Source: an uncultured Prochlorococcus sp. (GTDB lineage Bacteria; Cyanobacteriota; Cyanobacteriia; PCC-6307; Cyanobiaceae). From it: DNA of 52,483 nt. A program made the translations under genes and the position numbers. The notes below the pieces were generated by a model. The model saw only the letters and a list, made by a program, of their open reading frames with translations. It made no database searches and was not told where the DNA came from. Below are positions 46,323 to 52,483 of the stretch, one piece after another (the stretch's first letter is position 1; every line of letters begins with the position of its first letter). The DNA lies in contig CACFAG010000007.1 of assembly GCA_902564235.1 (NCBI GenBank), positions 1 to 52,483 on the forward strand, given 5' to 3'.

Positions 46323-47399
46323 TCATAGGTTGAATTTTAAAACTATACCTAAAATCACTAGTAATATGTTGATTTTCCAAAAATTTTCGACTATTTTTTG
46401 TTCTTTAACTCCCTTCAGTTCAAAATGGTGGTGCAGTGGTGCCATTAAAAATATGCGTTTCCCGTTGTGAAATAACTTTTTTGTAATTTTGTAAAATCCT
46501 ACTTGAATCATTACAGATAAAGATTCAATAATGAAGATTCCTGAGAAAATAGATAAAGTAAAAATGCTATTGGTCAATAACGCTATAGAACCCAAAATTG
46601 CACCAATACTCAAAGATCCTGTGTCACCCATAAATATTTTTGCAGGATAACTATTGTATTTGAGAAATCCCAAACATATGCCTGACATTGAATAGCATAA
46701 GATGCTAAAGACAATAAGATCCTGCTGTTCTTTCATTAATATTTCTGTTCCCAATCCATAAAAGACAATTCCACTACACCCAGCTGCTAAGCCATCTAAT
46801 CCATCTGTCAAATTTACCGAATTACTTATGCCAACTAATACGAAAAAAGAAATGGGTAGTATAAAAATATTCATATTAATTCCCCACGAGTCAGATATTG
46901 TGATTAGTGGATTTATTAAATTTTTTTCATAAGCTAAAAATATAAAAATTACTGAAATGATGCTTTGTAGGATAAATTTTTCCTTTGTTTTTAATCCTGT
47001 ATTCTTTTTATTTTTAATGCTTAAATAATCATCTAAAAAACCTGTAATAAAGAAACCAAAAATAGTAAGTAATAAAAGCAATAATTTTAGAGAACCTAAA
47101 TTTATATTTATTATCAAAAGAAAAATTAAAAAAGGGATTATCATGAAAATCCCTCCCATTGTTGGGGTATCACTTTTTTTAAAGTGATTTGCAGGACCTT
47201 CAGTTCTAATAATTTGCAGTAAATTTAATTTTTTGATTATTTTTAAACCATTTTTTGTTATGAATAAAGAAATCAACAAAAATAGTGTAAAAACTCCTAT
47301 AAAAATAAAATTATTAAATAAATATGAGGTAACTATTAAAGCAAAAGTATTTAATATTATTAACGATTGAAAGTTAAACTTTTTAATCTTCCCAATCAT
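46323..47399 (-). CDS. mraY: Phospho-N-acetylmuramoyl-pentapeptide-transferase
   Basis: Transfers phospho-MurNAc-pentapeptide to undecaprenyl phosphate, giving lipid I. The membrane protein has about ten segments and the family motifs FLDDYLSIKNKKNTGL (first aspartate loop), NLTDGLDGLAAG (second) and the histidine loop APLHHHFELKGVKEQKIVENFW. I place the start at ATG 47399 (358 residues), giving MIGKIKKF; an in-frame TTG at 47420 would add 7 residues and deepen overlap with the upstream gene. Even so, the start lies 17 bases inside DUF3134. It belongs with murC and murB, located about 33 kb to the left. Confidence 0.94.
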   Translation of the reverse strand: MIGKIKKFNFQSLIILNTFALIVTSYLFNNFIFIGVFTLFLLISLFITKNGLKIIKKLNLLQIIRTEGPANHFKKSDTPTMGGIFMIIPFLIFLLIININLGSLKLLLLLLTIFGFFITGFLDDYLSIKNKKNTGLKTKEKFILQSIISVIFIFLAYEKNLINPLITISDSWGINMNIFILPISFFVLVGISNSVNLTDGLDGLAAGCSGIVFYGLGTEILMKEQQDLIVFSILCYSMSGICLGFLKYNSYPAKIFMGDTGSLSIGAILGSIALLTNSIFTLSIFSGIFIIESLSVMIQVGFYKITKKLFHNGKRIFLMAPLHHHFELKGVKEQKIVENFWKINILLVILGIVLKFNL

Positions 47400-47661
47400 C
47401 TTCTGAAGGGTCTTCGTCAATTTTATAATCTTCTTTTTCTCCCATAAGTGCTGATAGTTCCTCTTCTTCTATTGTACTAATCTCTTGTGAAGTTCCTTCT
47501 TTTTCAGTAACAAGTCTTCCTGTATTTTCAAGCCATGATAGTAGATCTGGTTCATCTCTTAATGGTAAAACAGGAGCTGGATCATTTCTGTCATAACAAG
47601 TTAAGGCTGGATTAACTTCAGAAATATCGTCTAATCTAAGTTTTAGCTTATTTGAGTCCAT
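47383..47661 (-). CDS. DUF3134 family protein (92 aa)
   Basis: A small acidic soluble protein with the DUF3134 core: DISEVNPALTCYDRNDPAPVLPLRDEPDLLSWLENTGRLV (about 12-51 in continuous reading), followed by an acidic tail with EEEELSALMGEKED and DEDPSEDDWED. The family is cyanobacterial and its function is unknown. ATG at 47661 is clear. Downstream it overlaps the start of mraY, which argues for translational coupling. Upstream, 53 bp separate it from the divergent small membrane protein. Confidence 0.88.
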   Translation of the reverse strand: MDSNKLKLRLDDISEVNPALTCYDRNDPAPVLPLRDEPDLLSWLENTGRLVTEKEGTSQEISTIEEEELSALMGEKEDYKIDEDPSEDDWED

Positions 47662-47714
47662 TGAAAGTCATGATCTATATATAAGATAATACATAATGAT
47701 GCACACGAAAAACT

Positions 47715-47909
47715 TTGTTTTATAAAGCAAATTTAAAATATTTTTTTATCTGGCTAATTTCATTGTTGCTGTCTGGATTATTTAAACTTATTGGATACTT
47801 GAATCCTAATGTTTTAATAATTAATAACTTTCTTCTTGTGTTACTAGTTTTTGGTCCAGCTCTTTTAGTTACAATAATATTAGTTTTTAATAAGTTTTCA
47901 AATTCTTAA
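47715..47909 (+). CDS. Small hypothetical membrane protein (64 aa), TTG start
   Basis: Two hydrophobic segments (about 9-28, YFFIWLISLLLSGLFKLIGY; about 38-58, NFLLVLLVFGPALLVTIILV) separated by a short NPN turn and nearly no other soluble residues. Start must be TTG at 47715, as there is no ATG or GTG upstream of the first segment and no Shine-Dalgarno motif. It lies 36 bases upstream of argG on the same strand and may be cotranscribed. I do not recognise it; similar two-pass proteins exist in picocyanobacteria, so it is plausible but not certain. Confidence 0.5.
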   Translation: MFYKANLKYFFIWLISLLLSGLFKLIGYLNPNVLIINNFLLVLLVFGPALLVTIILVFNKFSNS

Positions 47910-47945
47910 TTACGTCAAAAATGTAAATTTATGGAGCAAATTTAG

Positions 47946-49160
47946 ATGCAGCAGGTAAAAAAAGTTGTACTAGCCTATTCTGGTGGCGTAGATACGAGCG
48001 TCTGTATTCCATATTTAAAGAATGAATATGGTATTTCTGAAGTGGTTACTTTTGTAGCAGATCTTGGACAAGGCGAGGATTTAGAAGTTATTAGGCAAAA
48101 AGCTTTAAATTCTGGTGCATCTCAATCAATTATTGGTAATTTAGTTAATAGTTTTGTTGAGAGATACGCTTTTCCAGCTATAAGAGCAAACGCATTATAC
48201 TTAGATAAATACCCTTTATCTACAGCTCTAGCAAGGCCTTTAATTGCTGAAAATCTTGTAAATATTGCTCGTGAGATTAATGCTGATGCAGTAGCTCATG
48301 GATGTACTGGTAAAGGCAATGATCAAGTTCGATTTGATTTGGCAATTAACGCTTTAGGCCCTGATTTGAAAATAATTACTCCTGCAAGGGAGTGGAATAT
48401 GAGTAGGGAAGAGGCAATAGTGTATGGAGAAAAATTTGGTATTCCTGCACCAGTATCAAAAAAATCACCGTATTCAATAGATGTTAACTTACTCGGTAGG
48501 AGTATTGAAGCAGGGATTTTAGAAGACCCAATGCAAGAAGCACCTGAAGATATATTTGCGATGACGTCATCAATTGATAATACACCTGATTTCCCTCAAG
48601 ATATAGAAATTGTTTTTAAACATGGGTTTCCAGTTGGAATTAATAATGAAATTCTAACTCCAGTAGAGATCATTCAAAAAGCAAATGATCTTTCAGGTGC
48701 GCATGGTTTTGGAAGAATAGATATGATTGAAGATCGAGTAGTAGGAATTAAAAGTAGAGAGATATATGAAACACCTGGGCTATTACTTTTAATCAAAGCT
48801 CACAAAGAATTAGAGAGCATTACATTAAACCCAGATGTTGTTGACTTCAAAGGAATAGTGGAAAAAAAGTGGGGTCAATTAGTATATCAAGGTTTTTGGT
48901 TTGGGCCTCTCAAAAATAGTTTAGATGCATTTATTTCATCGACTCAAATTTCAGTGAATGGAAGAGTAAAGATTAGACTTTATAAGGGGAATGCCATAGT
49001 AATTGGGAGAATGTCGGAAAATAATTCACTTTACAGAGAAGATTTGGCGACTTATAGTAAAGACGACGTTTTTAATCATTCTTTAGCCGAAGGTTTTATC
49101 TATATGTGGGGCATGTCAAATAAAATATGGGCAGAATTAAATTCAAAAAAAATAGATTAA
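47946..49160 (+). CDS. argG: Argininosuccinate synthase
   Basis: Joins citrulline and aspartate with ATP to make argininosuccinate, the substrate of the ArgH encoded elsewhere in this window. The 404-residue protein has the PP-loop [18 protein letters not shown] (about 7-24), [16 protein letters not shown] (about 118-133), [17 protein letters not shown] and [23 protein letters not shown]. The start is ATG at 47946, preceded at 9 bases by GGAG (47933-47936). It is convergent with rpsF, with 6 bases between stops. Confidence 0.98.
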   Translation: MQQVKKVVLAYSGGVDTSVCIPYLKNEYGISEVVTFVADLGQGEDLEVIRQKALNSGASQSIIGNLVNSFVERYAFPAIRANALYLDKYPLSTALARPLIAENLVNIAREINADAVAHGCTGKGNDQVRFDLAINALGPDLKIITPAREWNMSREEAIVYGEKFGIPAPVSKKSPYSIDVNLLGRSIEAGILEDPMQEAPEDIFAMTSSIDNTPDFPQDIEIVFKHGFPVGINNEILTPVEIIQKANDLSGAHGFGRIDMIEDRVVGIKSREIYETPGLLLLIKAHKELESITLNPDVVDFKGIVEKKWGQLVYQGFWFGPLKNSLDAFISSTQISVNGRVKIRLYKGNAIVIGRMSENNSLYREDLATYSKDDVFNHSLAEGFIYMWGMSNKIWAELNSKKID

Positions 49161-49166
49161 GGATAT

Positions 49167-49628
49167 CTAAGATTCTGTAGTTTTTAGAATTTTAGTGCCT
49201 TCTTTTTCCGAAGTTAAATTATCTGCGTTTAGTACTGGCTGTTTTTCCTTAGATTCAACTTTAGTTTCTGGATTCTCTTTATCATCTACTTGAGTTGAAC
49301 TCTTAGTAGAAGGTCTTGGAGTGGGCAAAGGACCTTCTTGTTTCACGGTCATGTATCTTATAACATCTTCACTAAGTCTCATTGCTTTTTCAATTTTAAA
49401 AATATGTTGACCATCACCTTGATGACTTAATTGGACGTAAATACCTTCTCTATGTTTTGCTATTTGATAGGCTAATCTTCTTTTACCCCTCATTTGACTA
49501 TCGAGGATAGTACCGCCAAATTCTTCTAAAAGCTTATTGTACTTATTGATGTAGTTAGTTACTTCATCTTCCGCAATATCTGGGCGGAGGATGTACATGG
49601 TTTCGTAATAAGATTGTTGATTGTTCAT
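49167..49628 (-). CDS. rpsF: Ribosomal protein S6 with long charged C-terminal tail
   Basis: Small-subunit protein that binds 16S rRNA with S18. The core [21 protein letters not shown] (about 6-26 after the chosen start), [24 protein letters not shown] and [19 protein letters not shown] is typical to about residue 100. A further 50 residues are disordered-looking, rich in Ser, Lys, Glu and Pro. I choose ATG 49628, because the longer frame would use a TTG at 49640 adding only 4 non-conserved residues. Upstream in the 105 bp gap is a 12-bp palindrome at 49692-49703. Confidence 0.94.
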   Translation of the reverse strand: MNNQQSYYETMYILRPDIAEDEVTNYINKYNKLLEEFGGTILDSQMRGKRRLAYQIAKHREGIYVQLSHQGDGQHIFKIEKAMRLSEDVIRYMTVKQEGPLPTPRPSTKSSTQVDDKENPETKVESKEKQPVLNADNLTSEKEGTKILKTTES

Positions 49629-49691
49629 AGTTTCAGACAAGGTCTTTGGCTCATAAATAGATATGATGAGCGTCTGTGCATCTTTAACGAT

Positions 49692-49703
49692 ACATCATGA
49701 TGT
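49692..49703. repeat. 12-bp perfect palindrome between aroE and rpsF
   Basis: ACATCATGATGT, self-complementary, 64 bp upstream of the rpsF start and 31 bp downstream of the aroE stop. It could be a regulatory operator for rpsF or chance; I cannot tell from one copy. Confidence 0.4.
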
Positions 49704-49733
49704 GCAGTTCCTTGAAAAATATCATTATTTATT

Positions 49734-50594
49734 TTAAAGATAATTTTTGAGTGCATCATTCATAATATGAAAAGGCACTTCTAAACCATTTGTCCAAAAT
49801 GATAATGATTTTAACCCCTGAGCGACAAGCATTTGCAAACCATCGATAGTCATGCACCCTTTGTTGGCAGAAAATTTCAATAGATGTGTTGGAGCCGGAT
49901 TGTAGATTAAATCATAAACAATTGTTTTTGAGTTAAGAGATCTCCAAAAATAATCCCCATATGGCAATATATTCATCTCATGATTGACTGTTTTCATTCC
50001 AACTGGTGTTGTATTTACAATTAAATCTGCTTCTTCAATTAAATTTTGCGCTTGATTATCATTACTTAACACACCCTTAAGATTAATTTGATTTTCAAAA
50101 TTTTTTGTTAATTCATCTAGTGATGATTTGTTCCTTGCTACTACTGATATTCTTGAAAGATTTAAATTTATCAATCCTTGAATAACAGATCGTGCTGCAC
50201 CACCGGAGCCAAGAACAATCGCTTGCTTTTTTGTTAAGTTGAATGTTTTTAACGGATAAATAAATCCTTCTACATCTGTATTAGTTGCGCTCCATTCTTT
50301 TGAAGAATTTAATTTTAAAGTATTTATTGCTTTTAGTTTGCTTGCAATAGGAGAAATTTCACTGCAAAGGTTAAATACTTTTTCTTTGTGGGGAATTGTA
50401 ATATTTAAACCTTTGCAATTAATTTTTTTCAAAGAATTCATAACTAATTCTAGATCTTCATCTTTGCAAGGTATAGCAATATAAATTAAATCTAGGCCTA
50501 AATACTGCAGGGCAGCATTTTGCATAATCGGTGATAAAGAATGGCTTACTGGATTGCCGATTAGTCCAATAAAAGATGTTTTACTTGAAATCAT
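49734..50594 (-). CDS. aroE: Shikimate dehydrogenase
   Basis: NADPH-dependent step from 3-dehydroshikimate to shikimate in aromatic amino acid synthesis. At 286 residues from ATG 50594 it has the normal length, with SFIGLIGNPVSHSLSPIMQNAAL at the start (shikimate-binding Ser pair), NITIPHKEKVF with the catalytic Lys, ATNTDVEGF, the Rossmann loop LGSGGAARSVIQGL and NTTPVGM. A longer frame back to a TTG at 50660 adds 22 non-conserved residues, so I rejected it. It is divergent from dnaK over about 117 bp. Confidence 0.96.
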   Translation of the reverse strand: MISSKTSFIGLIGNPVSHSLSPIMQNAALQYLGLDLIYIAIPCKDEDLELVMNSLKKINCKGLNITIPHKEKVFNLCSEISPIASKLKAINTLKLNSSKEWSATNTDVEGFIYPLKTFNLTKKQAIVLGSGGAARSVIQGLINLNLSRISVVARNKSSLDELTKNFENQINLKGVLSNDNQAQNLIEEADLIVNTTPVGMKTVNHEMNILPYGDYFWRSLNSKTIVYDLIYNPAPTHLLKFSANKGCMTIDGLQMLVAQGLKSLSFWTNGLEVPFHIMNDALKNYL

Positions 50595-50711
50595 GCTTAG
50601 AATTTTTGTCTTAAGAGATAACGATCTGTTCGGGAACCACACCCCGTCTTTGAGTAACAATAATGACGCCGATGACCGATTATGGAGAATAGCAAATACG
50701 AAAATTTACCC

Positions 50712-52483
50712 ATGGGGAAGGTTGTAGGAATTGATTTAGGTACAACTAACAGTTGTGTCGCTGTAATGGAAGGTGGTAAACCTACTGTAATAGCAAATGC
50801 TGAGGGTTTCAGAACTACTCCATCTGTTGTTGCATATACGAAAAATCAAGATCAGCTTGTTGGACAAATCGCAAAAAGACAAGCTGTTATGAATCCTGAA
50901 AATACCTTTTATTCTGCAAAGCGTTTTGTTGGTAGAAGAGTTGATGAAGTTAATGAAGAATCGAAAGAAGTTAGTTATTCAGTTGAAAAATCTGGTTCTA
51001 GTGTCAAATTAAAGTGTCCTGTCTTAGATAAGCAGTTTTCTCCTGAAGAGGTAAGTTCTCAAGTTTTGAGAAAGTTAGCAGATGATGCGGGTAAATACCT
51101 TGGCGAAAAAGTTACACAAGCTGTAATTACAGTTCCAGCCTATTTTAATGATTCTCAAAGACAGGCTACAAAAGATGCAGGAAAGATTGCAGGTTTAGAA
51201 GTTCTCCGAATTGTTAATGAACCAACTGCTGCAGCCTTAGCATATGGTTTGGATAAAGAAAATGAAAAAATTCTTGTTTTTGATTTAGGAGGTGGGACAT
51301 TTGACGTCTCAGTGATTGAGGCTGGTGATGGTGTAACTGAAGTTTTATCTACGTCTGGAGATACTCATCTTGGTGGTGATGATTTCGATAGGTGTATAGT
51401 AGATCATTTAGCGAGTACTTTTAAATCAAACGAGGGAATTGATCTTAGACAAGACAAACAAGCTTTACAAAGACTTACAGAAGCAGCAGAAAAAGCAAAA
51501 ATTGAGCTCTCAAATGCTACTCAAAGCGAAATAAATTTACCTTTTATCACTGCTACGCCTGAAGGACCAAAACATTTAGATTTGAACTTAACTAGAGCAA
51601 AGTTTGAAGAATTAGCTGCAACTTTAATTGATAGGTGCAAAACGCCAGTTGAGAGAGCAATTAGTGATGCAAAAATTTCTACTAGTGAAATTGACGAGGT
51701 TGTAATGGTGGGAGGTTCATCAAGAATACCTGCTATCTTAGATTTAGTTAAAAAAATAATTGGTAAAGAACCAAATCAAACTGTCAATCCTGATGAGGTA
51801 GTGGCTGTTGGAGCTGCTATTCAGGGAGGAGTTTTAGCAGGTGAGGTCAAAGATATATTACTGCTTGATGTTACTCCACTTTCTTTAGGTGTAGAGACAT
51901 TAGGGGGGGTAATGACAAAAATGATAAATCGAAATACTACAGTGCCTACGAAGAAATCTGAAACATATTCCACTGCTGTAGACGGTCAAACAAATGTAGA
52001 AATACACGTTTTACAGGGTGAAAGAGAAATGGCTAGTGATAACAAAAGCCTAGGAACTTTTAGATTGGATGGTATACCTTCAGCCCCAAGAGGTGTTCCG
52101 CAAATTGAAGTTACATTTGATATCGACGCAAATGGTATTCTTAGTGTTACTGCAAAAGATAAGGGAAGCGGTAAGGAGCAAAGTATTTCCATTACTGGTG
52201 CATCTACTTTATCCGATAATGAGGTAGAAAAAATGGTAAAAGATGCTGAATCCAATGCATCCGCAGATAAAGAAAAAAGAGAAAAAATTGATTTAAAAAA
52301 TCAAGCTGAGACACTCACATATCAGACAGAAAAGCAACTTGGTGAGCTGGGAGACAAAATTGATGCTGCAGCAAAGTCTAAAGTTGAAGAAAAAAGTAAT
52401 GCTTTAAAAGAAGCAACTTCAAAAGAAGATTTTGAATCAATGAAGCAACTTATCGAAGAACTTCAGCAAGAACTTTATGCAGT
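50712..52483 (+). CDS. dnaK: Chaperone protein DnaK (Hsp70), C-terminus cut by window edge
   Basis: ATP-driven protein folding chaperone; partners DnaJ and GrpE are encoded about 33 kb to the left. I translated from ATG 50712: [22 protein letters not shown] at the start, [50 protein letters not shown] and [13 protein letters not shown] are all present, then the peptide-binding domain with [12 protein letters not shown] and GERE. The frame remains open for 590 codons to the edge; only about 40-50 residues are missing. Upstream sequence has no CIRCE-like inverted repeat. The start of the protein is in the DnaK2-like class from memory, but I cannot assign the paralogue firmly. Confidence 0.97.
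   Translation, partial: MGKVVGIDLGTTNSCVAVMEGGKPTVIANAEGFRTTPSVVAYTKNQDQLVGQIAKRQAVMNPENTFYSAKRFVGRRVDEVNEESKEVSYSVEKSGSSVKLKCPVLDKQFSPEEVSSQVLRKLADDAGKYLGEKVTQAVITVPAYFNDSQRQATKDAGKIAGLEVLRIVNEPTAAALAYGLDKENEKILVFDLGGGTFDVSVIEAGDGVTEVLSTSGDTHLGGDDFDRCIVDHLASTFKSNEGIDLRQDKQALQRLTEAAEKAKIELSNATQSEINLPFITATPEGPKHLDLNLTRAKFEELAATLIDRCKTPVERAISDAKISTSEIDEVVMVGGSSRIPAILDLVKKIIGKEPNQTVNPDEVVAVGAAIQGGVLAGEVKDILLLDVTPLSLGVETLGGVMTKMINRNTTVPTKKSETYSTAVDGQTNVEIHVLQGEREMASDNKSLGTFRLDGIPSAPRGVPQIEVTFDIDANGILSVTAKDKGSGKEQSISITGASTLSDNEVEKMVKDAESNASADKEKREKIDLKNQAETLTYQTEKQLGELGDKIDAAAKSKVEEKSNALKEATSKEDFESMKQLIEELQQELYA

Noticed and set aside
50595..50660. Upstream extension of aroE to a TTG
   Set aside because: Adds 22 non-conserved residues before the normal shikimate dehydrogenase start.
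1..52483. tRNA, rRNA, CRISPR, insertion sequences, phage or defence genes
   Set aside because: I looked through the gaps and frames and saw no cloverleaf, repeat-spacer array, transposase or integrase; searches with covariance models would confirm.

Overview
The window is a contiguous piece of a very AT-rich, gene-dense bacterial chromosome. Gene content points to a marine picocyanobacterium, most likely a high-light Prochlorococcus. Indicators are a lumenal CYP38-type cyclophilin, the NADP-type gap2, cobamide-pathway CbiD, DUF3134, DUF502, DUF1400 and AbrB-type cyanobacterial families, bacterial sucrose-phosphate synthase, and extremely tight packing with few hairpin terminators. Gene order (guaA, cbiD, class V aminotransferase, ... 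gap2, ... grpE-dnaJ, ... argH, ... ftsY-nusB, ... purF-purL-dnaN) matches from memory the first ~38 genes of published Prochlorococcus genomes read backwards; to the right of dnaN lie what are normally the last genes. The window therefore spans the usual coordinate zero and the probable replication origin. The strain cannot be fixed from the sequence alone.

Layout. 1-9 kb: guaA (cut by the left edge), cbiD, glyoxylate aminotransferase, small hypothetical genes, a stand-alone HNH endonuclease, a nucleotide-sugar-epimerase-like protein, pdxA, accB, efp. 9-18 kb: lumenal cyclophilin, thiL, gap2, murC-murB, ybaB, then the minus-strand chain grpE-dnaJ-tusA-rsgA. 18-27 kb: exported-looking msrB, dusA, a glycine-rich RRM protein, argH, a SpoIIE-type phosphatase, ftsY, nusB, DUF502, queG, a secreted TPR protein. 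27-36 kb: a GyrA/ParC-like topoisomerase subunit, purF, purL, a PRC-barrel protein, dnaN. 35.94-36.28 kb: the only gene-free stretch over 300 bp, with degenerate DnaA-box-like motifs and a very AT-rich flank. 36-52 kb: thrC, DUF1400, a UbiB-family kinase, recN-uvrA, sucrose-phosphate synthase, mraY, DUF3134, argG, rpsF, aroE, and dnaK (cut by the right edge).

Functionally this is core housekeeping: purine synthesis (guaA, purF, purL), peptidoglycan precursors (murC, murB, mraY), arginine (argG, argH), the Hsp70 system (dnaK apart from grpE-dnaJ), DNA replication and repair (dnaN, topoisomerase, recN, uvrA), cofactors (pdxA, thiL, cbiD, accB) and central carbon (gap2, sucrose synthesis). Neighbouring genes frequently abut or overlap by a few bases, and convergent pairs share their 3' ends. 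I found no tRNA, rRNA, CRISPR array, insertion sequence, prophage or defence island. I see no convincing new multi-gene system; the points worth a second look are the origin, divergent single proteins, and a sucrose-synthase 3' end that runs antisense into a neighbouring gene.
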